Shown: positions 1 to 8,072 of the stretch, piece after piece
Layout of the letters: the number at the start of each line of letters is the position of its first letter
Numbering within the stretch: the first letter of the stretch is position 1
Assembly (NCBI GenBank): GCA_947456095.1
Contig: CANGPX010000004.1
Location: forward strand, 1 to 40,814
Length of the DNA stretch: 40,814 nucleotides
Direction: 5' to 3'
Source: Acidimicrobiaceae bacterium
GTDB lineage: Bacteria; Actinomycetota; Acidimicrobiia; Acidimicrobiales; RAAP-2
The notes under the pieces: generated by a model
Seen by the model: the letters and a program-made list of their open reading frames with translations, nothing else
The model's database searches: none
Told to the model about the DNA's origin: nothing
Translations under genes and position numbers: made by a program

Positions 1-1815
1 GAACGACCCGACTTGGACGCAACCTTCATGGCTGCAACTCAGGCTCAACACGGCCACGGCGGCTGGCCAAACTCAGTCTTTGCCACACCAGATGGCCGAC
101 CGTTTTACACCGGCACCTACTTCCCACCAAATGACCGGCCAGGGGTCCCTTCGTTTACTCGAGTCATCACCTCGCTCGCCGATGCGTGGACCACGAGTCG
201 TGAAGAAATTGAAGAGCGAGCCGATACCTTCTACAAGGCCGTCGCGACCGAGGCCAACTTCTCTGAAGACTTGGCCGAAAAAGCAGCATCACACGACGAC
301 ATTCAACCCCGTGCGCTGTTAACCCATGCCATGGAGGAATTGGCTGAGCGCTTTGATGGAACCTGGGGCGGCTTCAGTCCTGCACCAAAGTTCCCAAGGC
401 CTTCGCTCATTGAACTCTGTCTCGTTGCTGCGGTCACGCTGGACGACAACCAAGCGCTGTCAATGGCAATGGTCTCACTTGACGCCATGGCCGCTGGTGG
501 ACTCTATGACCACTTGGCCGGCGGCTTCGCCCGCTACTCAACCGATGAAGAGTGGCTCGTGCCGCACTTTGAGAAGATGCTGACTGATCAAGCCATGTTG
601 GCAGTTGCCTATCTCCACGGCTTTGTCCTCACGGGCAACGAGGACTACGCCCAAATTGCTCGAGAGACCCTTGACTATGTCTTAGGCGAACTGTGGGCAG
701 ACGAAGACGCCTGTTATGGCTCACACGACGCAGATGCCGATGGCAGAGAAGGCTCGCATGCGGTGTTCACCGAGACAACCGTTCGTGCAGCCCTCACCGC
801 AACTGGTGATGAAGCCCTCTTAGAAGATGCCCTCGAGTACTACTGCCTTGGTGGCACTTCGAACTTTGAAGGTGCCTCCATTGTGCACCGACCGCTCGGT
901 GCTTCACTCAAGCGCAGCCCACAAATCGAGCGTGTTCGACTCTCGCTGTTGGCTGCCCGCCGGAAACGCATTCAACCCGAGATTGACACCAAGATCATTC
1001 TCGAGTGGAACGCCATGTTCGCCTCAGCCCTGGTCCAAGCAGCCCAGATTCTCGGCGATGAGCGTTTTGGTGAAGCAGCTGAGCGAATTGTCCGCTCTTG
1101 TCTTCATCTGCACACGAGAGCAGATGGACGACTGCTGCGCAGTTACGCCGCTGGTCAAGCAGACGGTCTCGCTGGAGCCGCAGACTATGCCTGGCTGGTT
1201 GATGCCTGCACCCGACTCTATGAACTGAACGCGAAGCCCGAATGGCTTGGACAAGCTGTTGAAGTGGGCAACGCGCTGCTGCGAGGCTTTTGGGATGGCG
1301 ACGTTGACGAGACCAATATTGATGTGGTTCGAGGTGGCCTGTTCACGACGGGGCACGATGCGCCAACCGTGCTTGTTCGCGTGAAAGATGTCTTTGACTC
1401 AGCAACACCTTCAGCCAACTCGGTAGCCATGCGCGCCTTTTCTCGCCTTGGCGCACTCAGTGAAGACCGCCGGTTCACGAAAGCTGCAGAGCGCCTCGTT
1501 GAGCGTGCTCGAGCGATTGTTTCCGTCCAGCCAACCAGTGTTGCCGACATGACCCTTGGCGTCATTGACGCAGCACTGCGCAGTGAACTCGTTGTTCCAG
1601 GACCTCGGGGAGACCTGCTCAGCGCAGCAGAGGCCACCTTCACGCCAGGTCTCGTCATTGCCCATGGCGAACCTCTGGCGACCTCGCTGTTTGCCGGCCG
1701 CGAACAAGGTCTGGCGTATGTGTGTCGCGGTGGCACCTGCTCGCTCCCGCTCACCTCTCCAGATGAACTCAAAAAGATGCTTCGCGAGGGTCTTGGCCTG
1801 AGGGCTGCCCACTAG
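1..1815 (+). CDS. DUF255/YyaL-type thioredoxin-domain protein (5' partial)
   Basis: The reading frame is open from base 1, so the gene begins outside the window. The first visible residues, ERPDLDATFM, then GHGGWPNSVF and GTYFPP, match the end of the thioredoxin-like domain of the YyaL/SPATA20 family (DUF255). The CxxC-type region of that domain would lie in the missing ~60-70 residues. The rest is the long alpha-helical, six-hairpin glycosidase-like (N-acylglucosamine 2-epimerase-like) part, with GGLYDHLAGGFARYSTD and VPHFEKMLTDQAML as family hallmarks. The family is widespread and its biochemical role is not settled; a redox or sugar-related function is only inferred from the folds. The stop at 1815 is followed 14 bases later by the next gene on the same strand, so the two are probably cotranscribed. 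Confidence 0.9.
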   Translation, partial: ERPDLDATFMAATQAQHGHGGWPNSVFATPDGRPFYTGTYFPPNDRPGVPSFTRVITSLADAWTTSREEIEERADTFYKAVATEANFSEDLAEKAASHDDIQPRALLTHAMEELAERFDGTWGGFSPAPKFPRPSLIELCLVAAVTLDDNQALSMAMVSLDAMAAGGLYDHLAGGFARYSTDEEWLVPHFEKMLTDQAMLAVAYLHGFVLTGNEDYAQIARETLDYVLGELWADEDACYGSHDADADGREGSHAVFTETTVRAALTATGDEALLEDALEYYCLGGTSNFEGASIVHRPLGASLKRSPQIERVRLSLLAARRKRIQPEIDTKIILEWNAMFASALVQAAQILGDERFGEAAERIVRSCLHLHTRADGRLLRSYAAGQADGLAGAADYAWLVDACTRLYELNAKPEWLGQAVEVGNALLRGFWDGDVDETNIDVVRGGLFTTGHDAPTVLVRVKDVFDSATPSANSVAMRAFSRLGALSEDRRFTKAAERLVERARAIVSVQPTSVADMTLGVIDAALRSELVVPGPRGDLLSAAEATFTPGLVIAHGEPLATSLFAGREQGLAYVCRGGTCSLPLTSPDELKKMLREGLGLRAAH

Positions 1816-1829
1816 GGCAGAATGCACAC

Positions 1830-2561
1830 GTGGAGTTGAACCTGAGCCAACCAACCAAACGTTTCACCGAACTCGTGGGGGGACGTTCTTCCAACACGCA
1901 TCGGCGATCTGGACATCTTCACGTGTCCGGCGGCGAACACTTGACCATGGTGGTTCTCGCCGCAACCCATGACGACACCATCGTGGTTGACCTCGACTCT
2001 GGCGCACTGGCGCGCCTTCGGGTTCCGTGGCCAGGTGACTACGAGCCAGACCTTGAAGCCTTCGACATTGTTGAGGTTGACGTCGCAGAGGATCCAGAGC
2101 GAAACGACCCGGCGCACCCAGAAGCCATCACGGTCACTGATCTGCCCCGCAAAGTTGGGACGTTTCGCGGACGACCAGTGCGACCGCTGTTGGCCGAGTT
2201 GGCCGTTCCCCACGATGGCTCACTCTTTGGTTTTCGTGGCACCTCGGCCCCCTACTGGGAACTGCGGGGCGACTACCCATCGGTGACACTCATTACGCCA
2301 AACCGTGGACCGCAGTTGCTTCGTCGTCGAGGTGACGACTCAACGTGGGTGCGCTTTGGTTGGGGTTCAGAAGACGTCTGGATGCCCATGGATGGGCCCA
2401 TTGGCCGCAGAGTCTTAGACGCTGCGCGTCGAGAACGCTTGGCCGGAAAAGAACTCGCTACCGCTCTTGGGTTTCGACCGTGGTATCTGTTGACCGGCCT
2501 CAGCAAGCCTCGCGACGGTCACTGCTACAAAGTGGTCAGTGCACTGCTTCCTCGCAACTAG
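1830..2561 (+). CDS. conserved hypothetical protein, 243 aa
   Basis: I do not recognise the family. The frame runs from a GTG at 1830, 14 bases after the preceding stop, to 2561. A later ATG at about residue 39 (LTMVVLAA) is an alternative start because no clear Shine-Dalgarno precedes the GTG. The protein is soluble, rich in Asp, Arg, Gly and Trp, with no signal peptide or membrane segment. Its middle carries LRGDYPSVTLITPNRGPQLL and WVRFGWGSEDVWMPMDGPIG, which look like a compact beta-rich domain, and it ends in a basic helical tail. Codon use resembles the neighbours. It likely shares a transcript with the YyaL-type gene. It converges on the minus-strand gene ending at 2572 with only 10 bases between the stops. 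Confidence 0.75.
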   Translation: MELNLSQPTKRFTELVGGRSSNTHRRSGHLHVSGGEHLTMVVLAATHDDTIVVDLDSGALARLRVPWPGDYEPDLEAFDIVEVDVAEDPERNDPAHPEAITVTDLPRKVGTFRGRPVRPLLAELAVPHDGSLFGFRGTSAPYWELRGDYPSVTLITPNRGPQLLRRRGDDSTWVRFGWGSEDVWMPMDGPIGRRVLDAARRERLAGKELATALGFRPWYLLTGLSKPRDGHCYKVVSALLPRN

Positions 2562-2571
2562 CGAGAAGGAG

Positions 2572-3246
2572 TTACTTCGCGACTTTGCCTGAAGCTAAAT
2601 CTTCAGCCATGGCCCAGCCAAAGGCCACGAGGCGCTTTTGGGAACCTTCAGCTAACTCAGCAAAAAATTCTGCAAAAGCAGGATCAACCTTGGCTTTTGG
2701 AAACACGAAGTCAATGCCGCCAACGGGTCCAGAACCAGAAGGCTGGACCACAAAGGTGCGATCATCAAGACCCTTTTCATTTCCAAAACGCTTGGCCAAC
2801 CGCCGAGCCCAGGCACGCTCTTCACCCGATGGCTTGTGGCCAGGACGCGGCACGACGTCAGTCAGTGGGTTAAAGACCCGGAAGCCGTCAATGGACAAAA
2901 GCCGTGTGCCGAGCAACACATCTTCATCAGGGAATGCGAGTAGTGCACGACGGTACTGGTCAGCCATGATGGCCCGGATGGTCGATTCAGCCTTGGCTGT
3001 TCGGTCAACAAGGGCAAGTCCAACGAGCAGCGATGGCGTTCCACCAATGCGCTCCAAGGTGCAAAACGAGTAGCCGCGCAACTTCGTGCCTTCACGAGCG
3101 AGCGAGACGAGAACCCATTTGTCGCGTTCGAGCGTCAGATGCTCGACATCGTAGGCAGGGACACGATCGACGCAGAGATTTGCCAGTTCACCGAGCTCTT
3201 CTTCAGAGAGCGACGAGGCATCCTTCGTAGTCACGACAATTGGCAT
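2572..3246 (-). CDS. conserved hypothetical protein, 224 aa (possibly GNAT-like)
   Basis: The gene runs from ATG 3246 to a stop at 2572. No family is recognised with confidence. Residues ~35-95 (HLTLERDKWVLVSLAR, then KLRGYSFCTLERIG and LLVGLALVDRTAKAESTIRAI) have the alternating strand and helix pattern of a GNAT-type acetyltransferase core, but I cannot see a convincing acetyl-CoA loop, so this is a weak inference. The second half has a basic RAWARRLAKRFG helix and a GPVGGIDFVFPKAKVDP segment. No membrane segments or signal peptide are visible. No Shine-Dalgarno precedes the ATG; instead a TAGAAT hexamer ends exactly 6 bases upstream, which suggests a leaderless mRNA. The gene stands alone between a convergent gene and the end of dnaE. 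Confidence 0.8.
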   Translation of the reverse strand: MPIVVTTKDASSLSEEELGELANLCVDRVPAYDVEHLTLERDKWVLVSLAREGTKLRGYSFCTLERIGGTPSLLVGLALVDRTAKAESTIRAIMADQYRRALLAFPDEDVLLGTRLLSIDGFRVFNPLTDVVPRPGHKPSGEERAWARRLAKRFGNEKGLDDRTFVVQPSGSGPVGGIDFVFPKAKVDPAFAEFFAELAEGSQKRLVAFGWAMAEDLASGKVAK

Positions 3247-3252
3247 GGTTAC

Positions 3253-3258
3253 ATTCTA
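3253..3258 (-). promoter_or_regulatory. leaderless -10 box TAGAAT
   Basis: TAGAAT on the minus strand is separated by 6 bases from the ATG at 3246. In Actinomycetota a TANNNT -10 box with about 6 bases to the transcription start places the start at the A of the ATG, giving a leaderless transcript. No -35 hexamer is evident. This fits the missing ribosome-binding site. Confidence 0.5.
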
Positions 3259-3296
3259 GAGCCACGAGCGAGGCCTGCTCTCCGAGGGCCGTGAGA

Positions 3297-6200
3297 CTAG
3301 TGCACAAGGGCGTTTGGACCGAGGAGGGTCCGCACCTCGCCAATGACCGCTCGGGGGTCAACATTGAACTCTGGAGGCAACTGAATCACCTTGTCACCAA
3401 CGACGAGTTGCACTGGGGTGCTTCCAGGACATTCGCCAAACATTGCCTTCAACCTCAACACTAAGTCATTGCTCATCTGACTGAGCGGCAGGGCAATCTT
3501 CAACAAATTGAGCGTTGATCCCTCAAGTTCTGGCCGGCTGACCGACATGACCATGAGCTTCGGGGAATCCTCTCGAAAGTCCGCTCGGACCTTCATGACC
3601 ACAATGGCGTCGTCTTCAATGAGGTGACCGAACTCCTCCATCATCTTTGGAAAACACATCACCTCCATTGAGGCATTCAGGTCTTCCAACACAAACGAAC
3701 ACATGAGATCACCGCGTTTGGTGAAGCGACGGTCAAGGTTGGTGACGACCCCACCCACCACCTTCACAAAGGCCTGCTCTTGGTGGCCAGGTTCAGCCGC
3801 CATGTCTTTGAGGTCACCAAGGGTGATCTCGACGTGACGAGCAAGCGCACCTTCAAGACCACGAAGTGGGTGATCTGAGACATAGAGGCCGAGCATCTCT
3901 TTTTCAAACTTGAGCCGTTGGGTTTTTTCAAACTCCGTGTCGGGAATAGGAAGAACCGTCCCCGCCCATTTCGCCTCGTCGGCGGCATCGCCGCGCTCTT
4001 CTGCCGCTGCGGCAAACAGCGTCACAATGCCGACGTCTAAGTTGCGACGCACTTCCAAAGTCCGCTCAATGATCTCGTTGATGACGAGGGCGAGTCCTTG
4101 ACGAGGGTGCCCAATGGTGTCAAAGGCACCCGCCTTGATGAGGCTTTCCATTGCCCTGCGGTTGAGCACCATGGGATCAACTCGACGACAAAAGTCAAAG
4201 ACGTCAACAAAGGGGCCATTTGCCGATCGTTCAGCCACAATGCGCTCAACGAGGTTCTCGCCAACATTTCGAATCGCTGCAGCACCAAAGACAATCGAAT
4301 GCAAGATGTTGCCGTTTTCATCTTTTGCTGGAGCAAAATCAGACAACGAGCGATTGACGTCAGGGACCAACACATCAATGCCCATGGCTCGACATTCAGC
4401 CAAATAGACCGCCGTCTTGTCCTTGTCATCTCGGACACTGGTCAACAACGCAGCGAAATACTGCACGGGATAATTGGCCTTCAACCACGCTGTCTGGTAG
4501 GTGACGAGGCCGTAACCATACGAGTGGGATTTGTTGAAGGCGTAGTCGGCAAAGGGCTCAATCTCATCGAACAACTGCTCGCCAATTTTCGCTCCGTACC
4601 CTTGGGTTTCAGAGCCATGGACAAATTTTTCACGGTGTGAGGCGAGAAGGACTCGGTCCTTCTTCGAGCACGCTTTGCGGAGGTTGTCCGCTTCTTCCAA
4701 GGTGTAGCCAGCAAATTTTTGCGCAACACGCATCATGGACTCTTGGTAGATCATGAGCCCTTGGTTGCCACCCAAGATTTCACCGAGGTCAGGGTGGAGA
4801 TACTTGATCTCCTTGCGACCATTTTTCCGGTCGGCATATTCGTAGTGCATGTTCGACGACATTGGGCCAGGCCGGTAGAGGGCAATGAGGGCGGCAATGT
4901 CATCAAAGTCAGTTGGAGCCAGTGCGCGAATGAGCGCTCGCATGGGTGGTGATTCAAGCTGGAACACGCCAATGGAGTCACCTCGACGAAGCATCTCGTA
5001 GACCTTTTCGTCATCGAGCTCAACCCGGTCGATGTCTGGTCGCGTGTTCGTGTCCATTTCAATCATGTCGAGTGCTCGTTCAATCACCGACAAGTTGCGA
5101 AGGCCAAGGAAGTCCATCTTGAGCAGGCCAAGTTCTGCCACCCCGCCCATTTCATATTGGGTGACAATGGGTGAATTCTCGTGATTGCCTGACGAATCTG
5201 GCTTGCGCTGAATGGGCAAGTACTCCGTCAGTGGTTCGTTTGTAATCACGACCGCTGCTGCGTGGATGCCATCTTGTCGACGCAAACCCTCAAGGCCTTT
5301 TGCCACGTCAATGATCTGGCGAGCAATGGGGTCGTTGTCATACATCGCCCGAAGCTCACCTGAGCTTCGGTAGCCATCCATATGTTCTTCAGTTGGCTCT
5401 AAACAGGCCTGAAGTGGCGTTGAGCGCCCCATCACCACTGGCGGCATTGCCTTGGCTACTCGGTCGCCATCTTGGGGGCTGAAACCGAGCACCCGAGCAC
5501 CATCTCGAACGGCTGCTCTTGCGCCCATGGTGGAGAAGGTCACAATTTGGGCCACGTGGTCAGCGCCGTATCGCTCGGCCGCGTACTTGATCATTTGACC
5601 GCGGTAGCGCTCGTCAAAGTCCATGTCGATATCGGGCATCTCTTTTCGGCCCGGGTTCAAGAATCGCTCAAACAGCAAGTCGTAGCGAATCGGGTCAAGA
5701 TCGACAATGTTCAAGCAATACGCCACGCAACACCCAGCAGCAGAACCACGACCTGGTCCCACGCGGATCTTGGCTCGCTTGGCAAAGCAGATCAGGTCCC
5801 ACACCACGAGAAAATAGGCAGCAAAGCCCATATCGGAGATGACCTTCAACTCGAAGTCGAGGCGGTCAATCACCACTGCCGGGAGCTCTACGCCGTAGCG
5901 AACATGTGCACCTTCGTAGGTGAGGTGGCGCAAGTACTTCGCCGCTTGCTCTTCGTAGGTGTCGCCAGTGAATTCATCTGGCACTGGGAATTCGGGCAGT
6001 GAAGGCTTGCCCAGTTCCAATTCAACATTGGCACGCTCAGCAATCCACAGCGTGTTGTCACACGCTTCTGGGAGTTCAGAGAACATGGCCCGCATCTCTT
6101 GAGCGGTCTTTAAATAGTGCTCATGGCCATCGAACTTGAAGCGATTGGGATCAGACAGCAGCGCTCCGGTTTGGACACACAGCAGGACGTCGTGGGCAAC

Positions 6201-6887
6201 GTGGTCGGCTTCATCGGTGTAGTGGCTGTCGTTGGTCGCAAGCAGCGGCGCTCCAATGGACCGGGCGAGTTCAACCAGCATGGGGTTGGTCTTTTTCTGC
6301 TCGGCGAGTCCATGGTCTTGGAGTTCAACAAACAGATTGTCTCGGCCAAAAATATCTTGGAGCCGAGCTGCTCTGCGCTTGGCTTCTTCCATGTCGTCGT
6401 TCAAGAGGGCTTGCAGCACGACGCCTCCGAGACAACCAGTGGTGGCAATGATGCCTTCGTGGTGCTGTTCAAGCAGTTCCCAGTCAAGTCTTGGCTTGTA
6501 GTAGTAGCCCTCAAGGTAAGCCTTTGACGACAACTTGAGCAGGTTGCGATAGCCCTGCGTCGACTCAGCCAACAACGTCAGGTGGTAGTAAAGCTTTTCT
6601 CCGCCATCAGCGTTGCCACCACCATCGTCGACCTTGCCCCGGCGAACCGGGCGCTCATGGCGTGATTCGAGCGCCATATAGGCCTCGGTGCCAATGATGG
6701 GGTTGATGCCACCTTTGCGACAAGCTTTGTAGAAGTCCAAGACGCCGTACATGTTGCCGTGATCGGTGATGCCAAGAGCGGGCATTCCATCAGCCACTGC
6801 CTTTGCCACGAGTGCATCGACTCGAGCTGCCCCGTCGAGCATCGAGAACTCGGTGTGGGTATGCAGGTGGGTAAAACTCGACGGCAC
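3297..6887 (-). CDS. dnaE: DNA polymerase III subunit alpha
   Basis: This 1196-residue protein is the replicative polymerase of the C family. The N-terminal PHP domain shows HLHTHTEFSMLDG and GITDHGNMYGVLDFYKACR, with its metal-binding His and Asp residues. The palm domain has GPGRGSAAGC and the catalytic acidic motif PDIDMDFDERYRGQ. Later come the fingers with YQESMMRVAQKFAGY and FNKSHSYGYGLVTYQTAWLK, then a C-terminal OB-fold and tail. Length is normal for actinobacterial DnaE1, and it appears intact. The start is GTG 6887, preceded by AAAGGGAG with 5 bases to the start codon. It lies ~100 bp downstream of bpa on the same strand and has its own candidate -10 box. Intact PHP metal ligands suggest retained 3'-5' proofreading, as described for mycobacterial DnaE1; that activity is inferred here. 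Confidence 0.98.
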   Translation of the reverse strand: MPSSFTHLHTHTEFSMLDGAARVDALVAKAVADGMPALGITDHGNMYGVLDFYKACRKGGINPIIGTEAYMALESRHERPVRRGKVDDGGGNADGGEKLYYHLTLLAESTQGYRNLLKLSSKAYLEGYYYKPRLDWELLEQHHEGIIATTGCLGGVVLQALLNDDMEEAKRRAARLQDIFGRDNLFVELQDHGLAEQKKTNPMLVELARSIGAPLLATNDSHYTDEADHVAHDVLLCVQTGALLSDPNRFKFDGHEHYLKTAQEMRAMFSELPEACDNTLWIAERANVELELGKPSLPEFPVPDEFTGDTYEEQAAKYLRHLTYEGAHVRYGVELPAVVIDRLDFELKVISDMGFAAYFLVVWDLICFAKRAKIRVGPGRGSAAGCCVAYCLNIVDLDPIRYDLLFERFLNPGRKEMPDIDMDFDERYRGQMIKYAAERYGADHVAQIVTFSTMGARAAVRDGARVLGFSPQDGDRVAKAMPPVVMGRSTPLQACLEPTEEHMDGYRSSGELRAMYDNDPIARQIIDVAKGLEGLRRQDGIHAAAVVITNEPLTEYLPIQRKPDSSGNHENSPIVTQYEMGGVAELGLLKMDFLGLRNLSVIERALDMIEMDTNTRPDIDRVELDDEKVYEMLRRGDSIGVFQLESPPMRALIRALAPTDFDDIAALIALYRPGPMSSNMHYEYADRKNGRKEIKYLHPDLGEILGGNQGLMIYQESMMRVAQKFAGYTLEEADNLRKACSKKDRVLLASHREKFVHGSETQGYGAKIGEQLFDEIEPFADYAFNKSHSYGYGLVTYQTAWLKANYPVQYFAALLTSVRDDKDKTAVYLAECRAMGIDVLVPDVNRSLSDFAPAKDENGNILHSIVFGAAAIRNVGENLVERIVAERSANGPFVDVFDFCRRVDPMVLNRRAMESLIKAGAFDTIGHPRQGLALVINEIIERTLEVRRNLDVGIVTLFAAAAEERGDAADEAKWAGTVLPIPDTEFEKTQRLKFEKEMLGLYVSDHPLRGLEGALARHVEITLGDLKDMAAEPGHQEQAFVKVVGGVVTNLDRRFTKRGDLMCSFVLEDLNASMEVMCFPKMMEEFGHLIEDDAIVVMKVRADFREDSPKLMVMSVSRPELEGSTLNLLKIALPLSQMSNDLVLRLKAMFGECPGSTPVQLVVGDKVIQLPPEFNVDPRAVIGEVRTLLGPNALVH

Positions 6888-6944
6888 TGCCGCTCCCTTT
6901 GGGGTTGAATTTGGTCGCTGGCTGAGTTGCAGCCAAGTGATTCG

Positions 6945-6971
6945 ACCATAGCGCGACCTTGCGCGGTCGCG
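6945..6971 (-). promoter_or_regulatory. dnaE upstream region: hairpin and candidate -10 TATGGT
   Basis: Between bpa and dnaE lies a perfect 7-bp inverted repeat, CGCGACC at 6952-6958 and GGTCGCG at 6965-6971 with a 6-base loop. Just downstream in the direction of transcription is TATGGT (6950-6945 on the minus strand), a candidate -10 for dnaE with a leader of about 50 bases. The hairpin has no T-run after it, so it is not a classic intrinsic terminator for bpa. It may attenuate or simply punctuate. No good -35 is visible. Confidence 0.35.
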
Positions 6972-6988
6972 GCGGGGGCCTCCAAGAA

Positions 6989-7477
6989 CTACAGGTAATT
7001 CCCGGGTCGACCGGGGGCGTCAGCGTCGCCTTGCGGCAAGGTCCGCGAACGAAGCTGGTCAAGTTGTGCCCGGGCAGCCATTTGCTGCGCCACGAGGGTT
7101 GCCTGGATGCCGTGGAACAGGCCCTCAAGCCAGCCAACGAGTTGGGCTTGGGCAATGCGCAGTTCAGCGTCAGACGGGGTCTCTTGCCCAAATGGCGACA
7201 CCATGCGGTCAAGTTCAGCAACGAGGTCATCGCTGATGGCAGAGCGCAGCTCAGCGAGCGACTGCTCGTAGATTTCTTTCAACCGCACTCGTCCACTCTC
7301 ATCAAGCGGCGCCCCTCGAACTTCATCGAGCAACACCTTCACCATTGAGCCAATGCGCATGACCTTGGCCGGTTCAGAGATTGTTTCGGTTGTGGGGTCG
7401 CCATCTGCAATTTGCTCCGAGGCGGCTAAGACTTCGTCAGGAGCGATCACCACGGGTTCAGCTTCAAAATTCACCAT
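6989..7477 (-). CDS. bpa: bacterial proteasome activator Bpa (PafE)
   Basis: The 162-residue protein closely resembles the mycobacterial proteasome activator (DUF2587). The core has EPAKVMRIGSMVKVLLDEVR, then APLDESGRVRLKEIYE, then PSDAELRIAQAQLVGWLEG and LFHGIQATLVAQQMAARAQL, which form the four-helix bundle of the dodecameric ring. The last residues are GNYL; the family ends in a GQYL-like tail that docks into 20S proteasome alpha-ring pockets and opens the gate without ATP. It degrades unfolded proteins independently of Pup tagging. Its presence implies that the genome encodes a 20S proteasome elsewhere. The start ATG 7477 lacks a Shine-Dalgarno; a weak -10 (CAAACT) ends 6 bases upstream. 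It is divergent from the Rrf2 gene. Confidence 0.95.
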   Translation of the reverse strand: MVNFEAEPVVIAPDEVLAASEQIADGDPTTETISEPAKVMRIGSMVKVLLDEVRGAPLDESGRVRLKEIYEQSLAELRSAISDDLVAELDRMVSPFGQETPSDAELRIAQAQLVGWLEGLFHGIQATLVAQQMAARAQLDQLRSRTLPQGDADAPGRPGNYL

Positions 7478-7483
7478 GGAAGC

Positions 7484-7489
7484 AGTTTG
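7484..7489 (-). promoter_or_regulatory. weak leaderless -10 candidate CAAACT for bpa
   Basis: CAAACT on the minus strand keeps the two best-conserved -10 positions (A2 and T6) and ends exactly 6 bases before the bpa ATG. There is no Shine-Dalgarno. The call rests mainly on the spacing, which is shared with other genes in the window. Confidence 0.3.
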
Positions 7490-7536
7490 CCATCTCGCTT
7501 GGCAATCATGGTCGGGTTAAAACCTGACTCATTTGG

Positions 7537-7542
7537 TAGGCT
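7537..7542 (+). promoter_or_regulatory. leaderless -10 box TAGGCT for the Rrf2 gene
   Basis: TAGGCT matches TANNNT and ends exactly 6 bases before the GTG at 7549. No ribosome-binding site is present, so transcription and translation likely begin at the same base. The 71-bp region shared with the divergent bpa gene is also where an Rrf2 operator would be expected, but I see no clear dyad. Confidence 0.5.
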
Positions 7543-7548
7543 ATTGCC

Positions 7549-7986
7549 GTGAAGGTTTCGACCCGAGGTGACTACGCCAGCCGAGCCCTTCTTTCTCTCG
7601 CACTCCATGCCAACGGCTCAGTGCCAACGTCCGTTCGCGATATTGCCGAGCGGACCGCACTCCCCCAGCCATATTTGGAGCAGATTTTGCTTGCGTTGAA
7701 AGGTGCCGGCATCGTGCGGTCAAAGCGCGGCGTTGGCGGTGGCTACGTCTTGGCGAGAAGCCCAAGCGAGATCACGATGGCCCAGATTGTCTCAGCTGTC
7801 GATGGTCCTATTGCGGCTGGCGACTTCGGCGAACCACACCAAGATGGAGCGTGTGACCATGAGGGTCAATGCGCACTGCTTGCGTTGTGGTCTGAAGTTG
7901 GCGAACTGCTCCGCACCCGACTTTCGTCCTACACCTTGGCCGACATGGTGCTTCGAGCCAGCGGTTCCCAAATTTCTGCTCAATAA
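7549..7986 (+). CDS. Rrf2-family transcriptional regulator
   Basis: This 145-residue protein starts at GTG 7549 with VSTRGDYASRALLSLALHAN, the typical Rrf2 N-terminus. The winged helix follows, with VRDIAERTALPQPYLEQILL and the wing SKRGVGGGYVLAR. Rrf2 proteins such as IscR and NsrR sense iron-sulfur or nitric oxide status through a cluster held by three Cys. Here only two Cys are present in GACDHEGQCALLALW; the first Cys of the triad and the His/Cys after it are missing, so cluster binding is uncertain. It is immediately upstream of the sigma factor gene, whose stress-type promoter begins 5 bases after this stop codon. What it controls cannot be read from the sequence. Confidence 0.92.
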   Translation: MKVSTRGDYASRALLSLALHANGSVPTSVRDIAERTALPQPYLEQILLALKGAGIVRSKRGVGGGYVLARSPSEITMAQIVSAVDGPIAAGDFGEPHQDGACDHEGQCALLALWSEVGELLRTRLSSYTLADMVLRASGSQISAQ

Positions 7987-7991
7987 TTTTT

Positions 7992-8018
7992 GGGAATAGC
8001 CCTCTCTCGGTTGGCGTT
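7992..8018 (+). promoter_or_regulatory. SigR/SigH-type promoter for the downstream sigma factor gene
   Basis: GGGAATA at 7992-7998 is followed by 16 bases and then CGTT at 8015-8018. This matches the published consensus for promoters of the redox/heat ECF factors SigR (Streptomyces) and SigH (Mycobacterium), GGGAAY-N16-17-cGTT. The transcription start would fall near 8025, giving a leader of about 48 bases before the ATG at 8073. In those organisms group-2 sigma genes (sigB, hrdD) are known targets, which matches the gene found here. Confidence 0.55.
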
Positions 8019-8072
8019 ATACCTAGTGCGCAACCATTGAGGGCAGAAGCGCCTGTCCGAGGAGGAACACCC

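Noticed and set aside
5472-6527. Plus-strand open frames of 130-180 codons inside dnaE
   Set aside because: The minus strand encodes an uninterrupted DnaE with catalytic motifs; these frames have no family features.
6952-6971. Intrinsic terminator after bpa
   Set aside because: The 7-bp hairpin has no downstream T-run on the minus strand.
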